64,000 nucleotides of DNA, taken from Vibrio sonorensis (GTDB taxonomy: Bacteria; Pseudomonadota; Gammaproteobacteria; Enterobacterales; Vibrionaceae). The DNA lies in NCBI RefSeq assembly GCF_001854765.1, contig NZ_LJJE01000060.1, positions 62,001 to 126,000 on the forward strand, written 5' to 3'. Below are positions 38,738 to 48,238 of the stretch, piece after piece. The position numbers and the translations under genes are program-made. Position 1 is the first letter of the stretch. Every line of letters begins with the position of its first letter. The notes under the pieces were generated by a model. That model did not search any database. It was not told where the DNA came from and worked only from the letters and a program-made list of their open reading frames with translations.

Positions 38738-40045
38738 GTGCCAGTATTGAAATTCATTCATAAGTCAGTTTTTGCCTTGGTTGTGCTAACCGTTGCTATC
38801 GTGCAGTTGTATTTACTGTACGGTGATACAAGGGTCTACAAAGTACAGCCAAGTCACTATCATTTTTCGGCGAGTAGCGACCAAGAGGTCGAGGGGTTGT
38901 CGACGGCAAAATTAGCTTTGAATGATCAAGGTGGAGTGCTCGACTGTGAATTGAAAACGAGTGACTATCCTTGGCCATTTTGTGGTGTGCGAATTGAATT
39001 TGATGAAGATCCAGAGTTTGGTATTTCTTTAAAGAACTACCACACGGTGCGATTGGACGTAGATTTCGTCAACCTCGACGACAACAGTTTTCCAAGAATG
39101 CGTTTTTACCTGCGCAACTTTAACCCTTCGTACTCTGATCCCGAGAATGAGTACACTCTTAAATACAACGGTCTTGAGTATCAGCCTAACAGTGATCAAG
39201 GCGTTATCAATATTCCGATTGCTAACTTGCAAGTGATGACTTGGTGGTTGGCGGATAACAATATTGGTATTGAGCACTCTGCTCCAGAGTTTAGTAACAT
39301 TTCTCGCATCGAGTTTGCATCGGGATCAGGCAATGCTTTGGGAAATTATCGCTTATCGATAAATAGCATCGAGTTTGTCGGCAACTATATTGAAGGCGAA
39401 ACTTTGATGTTGTTGCTCTTGGTCCTCTGGGTCTCTTTGGCGCTGGTTTACAGTGTTGCTGAGATCCGAAGAAGTCGACTTTTAATCGTTAAAGAGCAAA
39501 ACAGGCAGCACCACCTTAAAAATCTCAATCGTACCCTTAGAGCCCAAAATTACGAGTTTGCTGAACTCGCCCACCGAGATGCACTCACTGGTGCAATGAA
39601 TCGCCATGCCATTCGCGATTGGCTCAATCAGAACTACTCAACGGACAGTGCTACAGGCGGTCCTTTGTCAGTGATTTATCTCGACATAGACCATTTTAAA
39701 ACCGTGAATGACAAGTATGGTCATAGCGTGGGTGATGATGTATTGCGAGAGTTTACATTAGTTGTTATGGGTATTTTAAAGCCCTCTGACCGCCTAGTTC
39801 GGTGGGGAGGCGAAGAGTTTGTTATCTTTTGTCAGGACGCCAATATTGACCAAGCAATTGGAAAGGCTGAGCGAATTCGACACACTATTGAACAGCATAT
39901 CTGGGTACACGGTGACCAGTTGACCAGCAGTATGGGAGTGGCAGAGTTAAAACAAGAGAGGCCTATAGACATGATGGCCAGAGCGGACGAAGCACTTTAT
40001 CAAGCCAAGCACAAAGGAAGAAACCGAGTCGAAGTTAGTCTTTAG
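38738..40045 (+). CDS. Membrane diguanylate cyclase (GGDEF)
   Basis: A 435-residue protein: a transmembrane helix at about 7-27, a periplasmic beta-rich sensor region of about 190 residues (YPWPFCGVRIEF, HTVRLDVDFV), a second helix near 225-245, a short coiled linker and a C-terminal GGDEF domain. The active site RWGGEEF and DIDHFKTVNDKYGH are intact, so c-di-GMP synthesis is expected. The allosteric I-site RxxD is replaced by KPSD, so product inhibition may be lost. The GTG start at 38738 has only a weak ribosome site. The 3' end overlaps sanA by 11 bp (convergent). Confidence 0.9.
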   Translation: MPVLKFIHKSVFALVVLTVAIVQLYLLYGDTRVYKVQPSHYHFSASSDQEVEGLSTAKLALNDQGGVLDCELKTSDYPWPFCGVRIEFDEDPEFGISLKNYHTVRLDVDFVNLDDNSFPRMRFYLRNFNPSYSDPENEYTLKYNGLEYQPNSDQGVINIPIANLQVMTWWLADNNIGIEHSAPEFSNISRIEFASGSGNALGNYRLSINSIEFVGNYIEGETLMLLLLVLWVSLALVYSVAEIRRSRLLIVKEQNRQHHLKNLNRTLRAQNYEFAELAHRDALTGAMNRHAIRDWLNQNYSTDSATGGPLSVIYLDIDHFKTVNDKYGHSVGDDVLREFTLVVMGILKPSDRLVRWGGEEFVIFCQDANIDQAIGKAERIRHTIEQHIWVHGDQLTSSMGVAELKQERPIDMMARADEALYQAKHKGRNRVEVSL

Positions 40046-40760
40046 GCTCTGGGAGAAGCGCCTCTTCACTAGGTTGCGACACAATAGGCTCTTTTGGACC
40101 GAGGAACTTTGGTTTTGCGTTGAGAATGTAAAGGTCTAAAAATGCTTTGCTACGAGCAAATACTTCTCTTAATCGCACTTTGAATCCAGAATGAGAAACT
40201 GGGTCGGGCACCGCCAAACAACGCGCCTGAATGTCGTGGCTGTTAGCGATAAACAGGGCTCTTTCACAGTGAAACTGTTGCGAAACAATTAAGAAGTTAT
40301 CCGTATCAAATATCTCTTTCGCTCTTACTATCGAATCTAGAGTTCTAAAGCCCGCGTAATCCAAATAAATCACATCTTCTGGTATGTCTGCAGCAAGGAG
40401 ATCTCGTTTCATCGTCCAAGGCTCATTGTACGAACGATGTGCATTGTCTCCACTGAGAAGAAAGTTATCGACTTTATCGCTTTGGTACAGTTGGATGGCA
40501 GCACCAATTCGCTCGGTATAATATTCGTTTAAACTGCGACCTTGGTATTTACTAGTACCCAGAACCACCGCCACTTGGTAGTGTTCAATATCATTAAGGT
40601 GATGATATATCTGGTCTTTAGCTTGATAAGATACCCACCTATCTATCGCCATTACGATTATGACACCAGCGATCACCAGTATTGGCAGTATAGCCAATAT
40701 TCTAGTAACGGCGTGGGTAATTCGCTCGTATGACGTTGGACGATGAAAAATATCTCTCAC
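40035..40760 (-). CDS. sanA: SanA family (DUF218/YdcF-like) envelope protein
   Basis: A 241-residue inner-membrane-anchored protein. One N-terminal helix (ILAILPILVIAGVIIVMAI) is followed by a periplasmic DUF218 domain: YQVAVVLGTSKY, FLLSGDNAHRSYNEP, DYAGFRTLDSIVRAKEIF, and QQFHCERALFIA. These match E. coli SanA closely. SanA affects vancomycin resistance and envelope permeability at high temperature. The GTG at 40760 overlapping the upstream DUF3392 stop (TAGTG) is the likely start; an open frame upstream only reaches TTG. Confidence 0.88.
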   Translation of the reverse strand: MRDIFHRPTSYERITHAVTRILAILPILVIAGVIIVMAIDRWVSYQAKDQIYHHLNDIEHYQVAVVLGTSKYQGRSLNEYYTERIGAAIQLYQSDKVDNFLLSGDNAHRSYNEPWTMKRDLLAADIPEDVIYLDYAGFRTLDSIVRAKEIFDTDNFLIVSQQFHCERALFIANSHDIQARCLAVPDPVSHSGFKVRLREVFARSKAFLDLYILNAKPKFLGPKEPIVSQPSEEALLPEPKD

Positions 40761-41083
40761 TAGATTTGACGATTCCTTTGAGCCCAGAGTCCGATCAAGA
40801 CAAAGCAACTGATAATTAAGCAGAACATGGTGCCTGCTTCCAAAGACCGCAATGCTTGAGTCAAATATGGGGTGGCTTTAACTATGATTAAGCCGTAACC
40901 AAATGCGTTTATCAAGATAAATACGCAGGTACGCACAATAAAGTTCTGATTGTTTGTTAATCTGCGAACAAACGCATTGATCTCACCCCCTAACATCACT
41001 AATAAACAAGCAATGAGAGCGGTAGAAATTTCAGATAAATAAGGGATTAAATGGTAACCCGCTGGTGCAAAAAATTTAAACAT
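40760..41083 (-). CDS. DUF3392 membrane protein
   Basis: A 107-residue inner-membrane protein with three to four helices, matching the DUF3392 family by ISTALIACLLVMLGGEINAF, NFIVRTCVFILINAFGYGL and a final LIGLWAQRNR. The length equals the family norm when ATG 41083 is used; an upstream TTG would lie within the malic-enzyme terminator. No function is known. Its stop overlaps the sanA start, so the two form a unit. Confidence 0.8.
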   Translation of the reverse strand: MFKFFAPAGYHLIPYLSEISTALIACLLVMLGGEINAFVRRLTNNQNFIVRTCVFILINAFGYGLIIVKATPYLTQALRSLEAGTMFCLIISCFVLIGLWAQRNRQI

Positions 41084-41094
41084 GATTAAAAAAT

Positions 41095-41122
41095 GAAAAA
41101 GCCCCCGATACAAGCGGGGGCG
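41095..41122 (-). terminator. maeA terminator
   Basis: A 7-bp GC-rich stem gcccccg / cgggggc with a 7-base loop, followed on the minus strand by TTTTTC. It ends malic-enzyme transcription before DUF3392-sanA. Confidence 0.92.
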
Positions 41123-41132
41123 GAGTTAGTGA

Positions 41133-42821
41133 TTAGAATGATGTACGCTTGTATCGACGATAAACAGGTTGCCAGAAATGAGATTCGATGGCTTTGTCCA
41201 ATGCTTCATCGGTGATCTCCAAAGCAACACCTTGTTCGATGGCCTTTTTACCCACGGCAAAAGCAATTTTTTTCGATACAGAGTGAATGGCTTCCAGTGG
41301 TGGCAGCAGAGCACCTTGACCGTTGATAGCCATTGGTGAGCATTCTGCTAGCGCACGGCTAGATTCCATCAACATTTCGTCAGTGACACGCTTTGCACCC
41401 ACGGCAAGTACACCTAATCCAATACCCGGGAATATATAGCTGTTGTTACACTGGGCAATCGGATAAGTTTTACCCTCGTGTACCACTGGGTCAAATGGAC
41501 TTCCGGTCGCGACTAGGGCTTCGCCGTTGGTCCAGCGAACAATATCAAACGGTGTCGCTTCGACACGGCTAGTCGGGTTTGAAAGAGGGAAGACAATTGG
41601 GCGAGGGCAATGTTTGTGCATCTCTTTAATGACTTCTTCACTGAACAGCCCCGGAGCCCCAGAAACACCAACAAGTACTGTTGGTTTTGCATTGCGCATA
41701 ACATCGAGCAAGGAGTAAGCCGTGCCCTCTGCTTCCCAATTGGAAGTGTTTTCAAGTTTTTGCACTAGTCTTTGTTGGAAGTCTAGCAAGTTGGGCATAC
41801 CTTCTTGCAACAGACCCCAGCGATCAACCATGTAAACTTGAGAACGCGCTTGTTGGTCGGAAATACCTTCAGATACCATCTGAGCGATAATTGCTTCGGC
41901 GATACCACATCCAGCAGAACCAGCGCCAAGGAAAGTAACGCGTTGTTCACTCAGTTGAGTTCCTGCGGCTTTACACGCGGCTAGCAGTGAGCCAACCGTG
42001 ACAGCTGCCGTACCTTGGATGTCGTCGTTAAAGCAGCAGATGCGATCTTTATAACGCTCTAACAGTGGCATTGCGTTTTTCTGGGCAAAATCTTCAAACT
42101 GAATAAGAGCATCAGGCCAGCGAACTTGAACCGCTTGGATAAACTCTTCAATAAATGCATCGTACTCAGTACTTGTGATCCTTGGGTGACGCCAGCCCAT
42201 GTACATCGGGTCCGCAAGGCGTTGTGGATTGTTGGTGCCGACATCTAGAACGATTGGCAGAGTGTAGGCAGGACTAATACCACCACATGCGGTGTAAAGT
42301 GACAGCTTACCAATTGGAATACCCATACCACCGATACCTTGGTCGCCGAGACCAAGAATACGTTCGCCATCAGTGACAACGATGACTTTTACGTTGTGGT
42401 TTGCGGCGTTGTTTAGCAGGTCGTCGATTCTGTCTCTGTTGGGGTACGAGATAAAGAGACCACGACCACGGCGATAGATATTAGAAAAGTTCTCACACGC
42501 TGCACCAACGGTTGGCGTGTAAATAATGGGCATCATTTCGCTAATGTGGTTTTGTACTAAACGGTAGAACAGGGTTTCGTTGGTATCTTGAATGTTGCGA
42601 AGGTAGATATGTTTATCCATATCGCTTTCAAAACTGCAATACTGTTGATAGGCGCGTTCAACCTGTTCTTGTATGGTTTCTGTCGCTTCCGGTAGCAAGC
42701 CTTCTAAGTTAAAAGAAGAGCGTTCCTCTGCGGTAAAAGCACTGCCTTTGTTAAGCAGCGGTGTGCTCAACAGTGCTGGACCGGCATAAGGGATATAAAG
42801 TGGGCGTTTATCGTTGTTCAT
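41133..42821 (-). CDS. maeA: NAD-dependent malic enzyme
   Basis: Oxidatively decarboxylates malate to pyruvate, linking the TCA cycle to gluconeogenic precursors. 562 residues, close to E. coli MaeA (565). Motifs are the catalytic Tyr in [19 protein letters not shown], the nucleotide site [16 protein letters not shown], the metal site EDFAQKNAM and [11 protein letters not shown], and the dinucleotide fold [14 protein letters not shown]. It has a monocistronic layout with its own terminator. AGG precedes the ATG. Confidence 0.95.
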   Translation of the reverse strand: MNNDKRPLYIPYAGPALLSTPLLNKGSAFTAEERSSFNLEGLLPEATETIQEQVERAYQQYCSFESDMDKHIYLRNIQDTNETLFYRLVQNHISEMMPIIYTPTVGAACENFSNIYRRGRGLFISYPNRDRIDDLLNNAANHNVKVIVVTDGERILGLGDQGIGGMGIPIGKLSLYTACGGISPAYTLPIVLDVGTNNPQRLADPMYMGWRHPRITSTEYDAFIEEFIQAVQVRWPDALIQFEDFAQKNAMPLLERYKDRICCFNDDIQGTAAVTVGSLLAACKAAGTQLSEQRVTFLGAGSAGCGIAEAIIAQMVSEGISDQQARSQVYMVDRWGLLQEGMPNLLDFQQRLVQKLENTSNWEAEGTAYSLLDVMRNAKPTVLVGVSGAPGLFSEEVIKEMHKHCPRPIVFPLSNPTSRVEATPFDIVRWTNGEALVATGSPFDPVVHEGKTYPIAQCNNSYIFPGIGLGVLAVGAKRVTDEMLMESSRALAECSPMAINGQGALLPPLEAIHSVSKKIAFAVGKKAIEQGVALEITDEALDKAIESHFWQPVYRRYKRTSF

Positions 42822-43009
42822 TGCTTGCCTATTATAGGGTATGTAGGATCAGGAAAATTTTAGGGATTCACTAACGTAATGTAAACCGCTAAACCCTTTA
42901 ATGTTAAGTCACAAACCAAGGTTAACTCAACTTGATAACATCAAAACCTCGATACCAGAAACAAAGCTAAGGTATACTGGCCGACATTAATTCCAGCACA
43001 ACGCCTAGC

Positions 43010-44716
43010 ATGTCATCTCTTCCTATTGATTCACTCCATACTTCTTTTGTTGAACAACTGCCAAAAAGCGACCTAGTAATCGAAGCTGAAACTGGGTCGG
43101 GTAAGTCGACGCGTTTGCCTATATGGGCTTCAGAAATGGGGCGGGTGCTCGTTGTCGAACCTAGGCGGATTGCTTGTACTTCGCTCGCTGAGTTTTTATG
43201 TGAGCAGAGTGAGGAAAAAATCGGCAATCGGATAGGTTTTGCAATCAAACTTCAAAACTGTTTTTGTGAGAAGTCAGACATAGTATTTGTTACCCCCGGC
43301 GTAGCGTTGCGCTGGTATGCTGAGGACAAGCTCGCTCATTTCGATGTGGTAATGGTTGATGAGTTTCACGAGCGGCGCTGGGATACCGATTTACTCGTAG
43401 CATTGTTGAAGAAAGAAGAGTCCCATCGTCTTATCGTGACGTCTGCCACGCTGGAAAGCCGCAAGCTCTCTCAATATATAGGGGCGGAGCTGTTAACCTC
43501 GAAAGGTCGAAATTACAGAGTGGAGATAGCACATAGAGCTCATGACTCTCGCCACTTACCCGACGCAAGGAATCTAGAGTTACTTATCGCGGATGAAGTG
43601 AATACTCAACTCAGCAATGACCACTATCAAGGGGACATTTTGGTATTCCTGCCGGGTAAGAAAGAAATTCAAAACGTCGCACAAAAGCTCAATCATTTGG
43701 ACGATATTTTAGTTACGCCGCTTCACGCCTCTGTCAGTGAAGAGAATAGAAAGCTCGCGCTGGAAGTTCAACCTAAGCGCAAAGTTGTGCTGGCGACCAA
43801 TGTGGCTGAAACGTCACTGACTATTCCCAATGTGACCACAGTGATTGATTCTGGCTTAGAAAGAAGAACGGAACAGCGCAATGGCAGAACAACGTTGAGC
43901 TTGAAACACATTTCGAAAGCAAGCGCAGCGCAAAGAGCCGGACGTGCAGGCCGCGTGAGTAACGGCCAATGCATACGCTTGTACGGAGAGCACGCCGCGT
44001 TAAATCCAGTAACCCCTCCTGAAATGCATCGAGAAGCGTTAACAGAAGCCATGTTAGCGGCGGCTTCCAGTGACCATAATCTCGTCAGTCTAGACTGGTT
44101 AGATCCTTTGCCAGAGAAGTCTCTTGCCGCTGCTCAGCAATTATTGTCTACCATGGGTGCGATAGACGAAAACGGGTTGGCAACGGAACACGGCAAACGA
44201 ATGTATCCATTGCCCATCGATGCGGTATATGCAGATTTAGTGACCCGTATTGAACGTAAACCACTTAAAGAAGCCATGGTGGATTTGACTGCGGCATTGG
44301 CGACTCCAGCAAATTTATACGTTTTGAAAGGCGATGAGATTGAGCGGGAAAAACTCGATGAGGAAGAGCCATTAGGGTGCGATGCACAACTTTTGATTGG
44401 ATTGATCAGAGGAGTGCGTTTTTCTGCAATTACAGTCGACGAAACGGCATTAAATGAGGCTCGGCAATTGGCAGTGCAAATGCGAGAACTGTTTGAATTA
44501 CCGCAGTTAGAAGTAGCGTCTAGATACGACCACACTTCGTTAACTCATGCCATAGCAAGTTTGCACCCAGAACTAGTATTTATTCGTCGGGAAAAGCGTG
44601 AACAGGCATTTGCAAATGGGCAAATGGAAGTGGCCTTAGGGAGACAATCCCGCTTTAAAGGCAATCAACATGGCGCATTAGTGCTAGATACTTACAGCTA
44701 CCAGGTAGGGGAGTGA
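43010..44716 (+). CDS. DEAH-box helicase, HrpB-like
   Basis: A 568-residue superfamily 2 helicase: Walker A AETGSGKST (about residue 25), DEFHER in place of DEAH, SAT motif IVTSATLE, ATNVAETSLTIPNV and QRAGRAGRV. These fit the HrpA/HrpB group of RNA-helicase-like ATPases. It is shorter than E. coli HrpB (809). The next frame begins as its stop is read (GTGA overlap). Adding one G at about 44713 would fuse the two into a 783-residue protein, close to HrpB length, so the break may be artificial. The ATG lacks a clear ribosome site. Confidence 0.85.
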   Translation: MSSLPIDSLHTSFVEQLPKSDLVIEAETGSGKSTRLPIWASEMGRVLVVEPRRIACTSLAEFLCEQSEEKIGNRIGFAIKLQNCFCEKSDIVFVTPGVALRWYAEDKLAHFDVVMVDEFHERRWDTDLLVALLKKEESHRLIVTSATLESRKLSQYIGAELLTSKGRNYRVEIAHRAHDSRHLPDARNLELLIADEVNTQLSNDHYQGDILVFLPGKKEIQNVAQKLNHLDDILVTPLHASVSEENRKLALEVQPKRKVVLATNVAETSLTIPNVTTVIDSGLERRTEQRNGRTTLSLKHISKASAAQRAGRAGRVSNGQCIRLYGEHAALNPVTPPEMHREALTEAMLAAASSDHNLVSLDWLDPLPEKSLAAAQQLLSTMGAIDENGLATEHGKRMYPLPIDAVYADLVTRIERKPLKEAMVDLTAALATPANLYVLKGDEIEREKLDEEEPLGCDAQLLIGLIRGVRFSAITVDETALNEARQLAVQMRELFELPQLEVASRYDHTSLTHAIASLHPELVFIRREKREQAFANGQMEVALGRQSRFKGNQHGALVLDTYSYQVGE

Positions 44717-45363
44717 AGCAAACCCTTAACTTGGCGACAGTGACGATGCCTATTTCCCTTTCTCTACTTGAAGAGCTTGAGCTGGGTGAGTGGAAGCAAG
44801 GCGAAGTGGTTGACGTTCAAGGTGAGGCAAAGGTGTGTATGGAGTTGATTTATGCTGGTCGGAAAGTAGCGACTCGGTACAAAGAACTCGACGGCAAGTT
44901 AGCGATTAAACCTTTGGTTGAAGCAGTGACTAGTGGAGAAAAACTGCCGGGATTTGCTTTAAAACGAACCCATGAGATCGACCACTGGAAGTTGTATGTC
45001 GAATTAGGGCTTAGTGAGTCGCATCAGCAACACGCAGACGAGACATTTGAGCAGTGGTTCACTGAGCAGCTAAATCTCCTCGAATTAAGCAGTATGGAAG
45101 AGCTGGATATGTTTAGTGAGGAAGATTTTCCCTTTGAAGGAATACCTTATTGGGAATATGAAGATTTCTCCCAGAGCTTTCCCTTTGAACTCGCACTTGG
45201 AAATTTGAATCTCGACGTCGAATATTATTGCAGTAAAAAGCTTGTACACGTTGTATATCGCGATGGATTGCGAAAAGAAGACCCCAAACGCTGGGAACTG
45301 CCAAAGTGGGGTGGCTGGCGAGTTCAGTATAGAAAATCGAGCCGAATCATCGATGTTCGTTGA
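44713..45363 (+). CDS. Probable C-terminal part of the HrpB-like helicase
   Basis: 216 residues with no recognised domain alone. It is rich in Glu (EQWFTEQLNLLELSSMEEL) and ends WGGWRVQYRKSSRIIDVR. Position, combined size and a FELALGNLNLDVEYY-type segment resemble the tail of HrpB proteins. It opens with GTG overlapping the helicase stop. Either it is a translationally coupled separate subunit, or one missing base split a single gene. The second reading is favoured, because several other genes here have the same kind of break. Confidence 0.6.
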   Translation: MKQTLNLATVTMPISLSLLEELELGEWKQGEVVDVQGEAKVCMELIYAGRKVATRYKELDGKLAIKPLVEAVTSGEKLPGFALKRTHEIDHWKLYVELGLSESHQQHADETFEQWFTEQLNLLELSSMEELDMFSEEDFPFEGIPYWEYEDFSQSFPFELALGNLNLDVEYYCSKKLVHVVYRDGLRKEDPKRWELPKWGGWRVQYRKSSRIIDVR

Positions 45364-45647
45364 TGAGCTTACAATCAGTAGATAGGTGAATTTTTATCAT
45401 CTTAAACGCGGTTAATTATTTGGTATTCAAAATATTAAATACCAGTACTGATATGGGATTGGTTTGTTTTTTTAATGTTACCGCATTGGTGTTTATATAA
45501 TTTTTCCTGTTCTAGAATCGGTATAGAAGATGATTGTTTTATATCGTATTGCTATATCCTTTTGCTTGACTCATAGTGGAGTTATCCAAACGGAGAAGGA
45601 AGTACCGTTCGGGTCTTAGTCTCAATGTTATTGTCACGGGGGGTGAT
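45364..45647. other. Intergenic region with inverted repeat
   Basis: A 7-bp inverted repeat tggtatt / aatacca with a 10-base spacer occupies 45421-45444 in AT-rich sequence. It is a candidate operator or weak terminator. Nothing else was recognised. Confidence 0.4.
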
Positions 45648-46025
45648 ATGGAGCATCAAGGCAAGGCAAGTGTTACTTTCGATTACACGACTTTTTTAGG
45701 AGCAAACTGCAGCAAAAAATGGACGTTTTTAGAAGCGATGAGTACCGTTGCTCCCATCTTTGGTCTGGCTTGGAAAAACAGCATTCAAGAAGTCAGTACG
45801 GCAGAAGATAGGCTTTGGGATCAAGCAATGAAATCGCTTTCGGCCAGCCGCAGTGATGAAGCTAATTTGTTAACTCTGGTCAAATTGGCGGAGTGTGAGG
45901 GTATTGACGAGATAACTCTACTCATGCCATACGAACTAGAACTCACTCAGCTAGACTGGCTGAGGGAGAAGACACACGCGGACATTGCGCCAAGTCCTCA
46001 AGATCAAATCGTAATCAAACTCTAG
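45648..46025 (+). CDS. Hypothetical protein
   Basis: A 125-residue protein not recognised as any family. It has no signal peptide or membrane helix. A Trp-rich N-terminal half (CSKKWTFLEAM, LAWKNS) precedes an acidic C-terminal half (CEGIDEITLLMPYELELTQLDW). ATG 45648 is chosen because a G-rich ribosome site (GGGGGTG) lies 3-6 bases upstream; a GTG at 45576 would add 24 basic residues without a ribosome site. Confidence 0.6.
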   Translation: MEHQGKASVTFDYTTFLGANCSKKWTFLEAMSTVAPIFGLAWKNSIQEVSTAEDRLWDQAMKSLSASRSDEANLLTLVKLAECEGIDEITLLMPYELELTQLDWLREKTHADIAPSPQDQIVIKL

Positions 46026-46171
46026 CCAACAGAAGCCACTCTTTTCAGAGTGGTTTCTTCGTTTGGGTCACAGCTTTTGAGCAATTTGCTCAATAAGCGA
46101 CTTTCTGTTACCCGAGATTAAGGTATGATTAAAGTTTAATAGGGAATGAATACGGTAACGCAGAGGAAGCA

Positions 46172-46807
46172 ATGAAACTGGGCCAATCACTTTTAGTCGC
46201 TTTGGGGGTAATGGGTTGTCCAGCAATGGTATTTGCCGATGATTCCACGACAAACAATATTCACTATGATTACTTATATGCCGACCTCTCTGCGGGCTCA
46301 CTTAGCGATGACTTACTAGACAACAATAAGGGTACAACATTCAGTGTTGGTGGTCATTACACCATGACAACTGATTGGTTTTTCGTACTCGATTACAACG
46401 CCCGTTTTATTCACAGTGATACAGAAACCGAAGAACTGTATAGCCTTTTACCGGGTATAGGTTACCGCTTTGAGTTGTCTGAAGATTTAGACCTGTATAC
46501 CAAGATTAAGGGCGGATACCAGCGAAAAAGAGTTACTCTAGATGCTACCGATCAAGAGCTTTTTAGCGAAACAAAAACTGCATGGGGTGCGAACCTTGGC
46601 ATCGCTTATGCCGTAAGCGATAAGTTGGAAGCGCGTCTGGAAGGTGAAACAATTAGAAGTAACCTGTTTGACGAATGGATCTTTCTCGCGCGCGCGGATT
46701 ATCAGTTGTCTCCACGTTTCTTACTAGGCGGATTTTATCGCCATCGCGACGATGATACGCGAACCACTAATGAAGGTGGTGTTTCACTCAAGTTCTTGTA
46801 TCGATAA
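46172..46807 (+). CDS. Outer-membrane beta-barrel protein
   Basis: 211 residues with a cleavable signal peptide ending AMVFA-DD and a predicted eight-stranded barrel. Alternating strands include YLYADLSAGS, TFSVGGHYTM, WFFVLDYNARF, GIGYRF, DLYTKIKGGY, WGANLGIAYAV, LEARLEGETI, FLLGGFYRH and a final VSLKFLYR. The terminal aromatic strand is the BAM recognition signal. It resembles small OmpA/OmpX-like porin-family proteins; its ligand is unknown. A GAGGAAG ribosome site is present. It converges on the aminotransferase across a shared terminator. Confidence 0.85.
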   Translation: MKLGQSLLVALGVMGCPAMVFADDSTTNNIHYDYLYADLSAGSLSDDLLDNNKGTTFSVGGHYTMTTDWFFVLDYNARFIHSDTETEELYSLLPGIGYRFELSEDLDLYTKIKGGYQRKRVTLDATDQELFSETKTAWGANLGIAYAVSDKLEARLEGETIRSNLFDEWIFLARADYQLSPRFLLGGFYRHRDDDTRTTNEGGVSLKFLYR

Positions 46808-46814
46808 CCAAAAA

Positions 46815-46840
46815 AAAGAGCCGACATTGTAGTCAGCTCT
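46815..46840. terminator. Bidirectional terminator, barrel protein / aminotransferase
   Basis: A 10-bp stem aagagccgac / gtcagctctt (one wobble pair) with a 6-base loop, flanked by A- and T-runs between convergent genes. Confidence 0.88.
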
Positions 46841-46858
46841 TTTAAATTGGTCAGAGAC

Positions 46859-48049
46859 TTATAGTACTGCTGCAATCGCTTTACACAGTGGTCCCATATT
46901 TGATTTAGTCATACCCGCAACGCTGATTCGGCCAGAGCCCACGATGTAAATCCCAAACTCTTCTTTTAGACGGCCTACCTGTTCTTTACTCAGACCAGAG
47001 AATGAGAACATGCCATTTTGACGTTCGATAAAGCTAAAGTCTGCGGCTACGCCTTCTGCTTTCAGTGTAGATACAAATAGCTCACGCATTTCTTGGATAC
47101 GATCACGCATTTCTGCTACTTCCGCTTCCCATTCAGCTCTTAGGATAGGGCTGTTTAGGATCTGAGTTACCACGGCACTACCATGCGCAGGTGGGTTAGA
47201 GTAGATTGAACGGATGATGGCTTTCACTTGAGAAAATGCTTGTGTCGCCACTTCGTTTGACTCTGCAACTAGAGTGAATGCACCCACGCGCTCGTTGTAT
47301 AGACCAAAGTTCTTAGAGAATGAGCTAGCGACTAGGATCTCTTTGTTGTACTTAGCAAAAGTGCGTAGACCTTGTGCGTCTTCCTCAACGCCTTTAGCAA
47401 AGCCTTGGTAGGCAAAGTCAAACATTGGAAGCAGGCCTTTCTCAGCCACTAGCTTGGCAAGGGTTTCCCACTCTTCAGCCGTTGGGTCGATACCCGTTGG
47501 GTTGTGGCAGCATCCGTGTAGAAGAACAACATCGCCTTGCTTAGCGCCTTCAAGGTCAGCCAGCATTGCAGCAAAGTCTTTGTCTTTTGTTTCTGCGTTG
47601 TAGTAAGAGTATTGAGCGATTTCTAGGCCAGCAGCAGAGAACACACCATTGTGGTTTGCCCAAGTTGGGTTACTGATCCAGATTTTAACATCGCCTAGCT
47701 GGCGTTTGATAAACTCACCTGCGACGCGTAGAGCACCAGTACCACCCGGAGCTTGAGCCGTTTTAGCACGTTGGTTAGAAACGATCTCTGCCTCTTCACC
47801 AAATAGCAGTTTCTGAACGGCTAGACCGTATTCAGCAGTCCCTTCGATTGTTAGGTAAGATTTTGTTTTTTCCGTTTCAACGAGTGTTGCTTCTGCTTTC
47901 TTAACTGTAGCGAGAACAGGCGTTTGGCCTTCTTCGTTCTTGTAGATACCTACACCTAAGTTAATTTTTTCTGCGCGAGTGTCTTTTTTGAACTCTTCAG
48001 TCAGGCCAAGAATAGGGTCAGCCGGAGCGGCAACTACTTTTTCAAACAT
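46859..48049 (-). CDS. aspC: Aspartate/aromatic amino acid aminotransferase
   Basis: A PLP class I aminotransferase of subgroup I-alpha, like E. coli AspC/TyrB. It starts [15 protein letters not shown], with [25 protein letters not shown] and the PLP lysine in [16 protein letters not shown]. Binding arginines are present. ATG 48049 matches the family start and has GGATGA just upstream; ATG 48058 is three codons earlier. It converts aspartate and 2-oxoglutarate to oxaloacetate and glutamate, and probably accepts aromatics. AspC against TyrB cannot be separated by eye. Confidence 0.92.
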   Translation of the reverse strand: MFEKVVAAPADPILGLTEEFKKDTRAEKINLGVGIYKNEEGQTPVLATVKKAEATLVETEKTKSYLTIEGTAEYGLAVQKLLFGEEAEIVSNQRAKTAQAPGGTGALRVAGEFIKRQLGDVKIWISNPTWANHNGVFSAAGLEIAQYSYYNAETKDKDFAAMLADLEGAKQGDVVLLHGCCHNPTGIDPTAEEWETLAKLVAEKGLLPMFDFAYQGFAKGVEEDAQGLRTFAKYNKEILVASSFSKNFGLYNERVGAFTLVAESNEVATQAFSQVKAIIRSIYSNPPAHGSAVVTQILNSPILRAEWEAEVAEMRDRIQEMRELFVSTLKAEGVAADFSFIERQNGMFSFSGLSKEQVGRLKEEFGIYIVGSGRISVAGMTKSNMGPLCKAIAAVL

Positions 48050-48238
48050 AATCGTCATCCATGTTAATCGAAGGGAGAAATATTTAGTTATTTATACCCT
48101 TAAGGTGGGTTTGACACAACAAAATACCGAGGGAAATAGAAAAAAAGTCAGCTCATGGAGTAGGAGAGGGATAAAAAGCACATTTTTATAACTAATCACC
48201 TCTACTGGCTGTACCAGTAGAAGTCGATTTTAATGCGC

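Noticed and set aside
48202..48220. Inverted repeat ctactgg / ccagtag after the HD-GYP gene as a terminator
   Set aside because: No T-run on the minus strand; kept only as a note in the gene entry.
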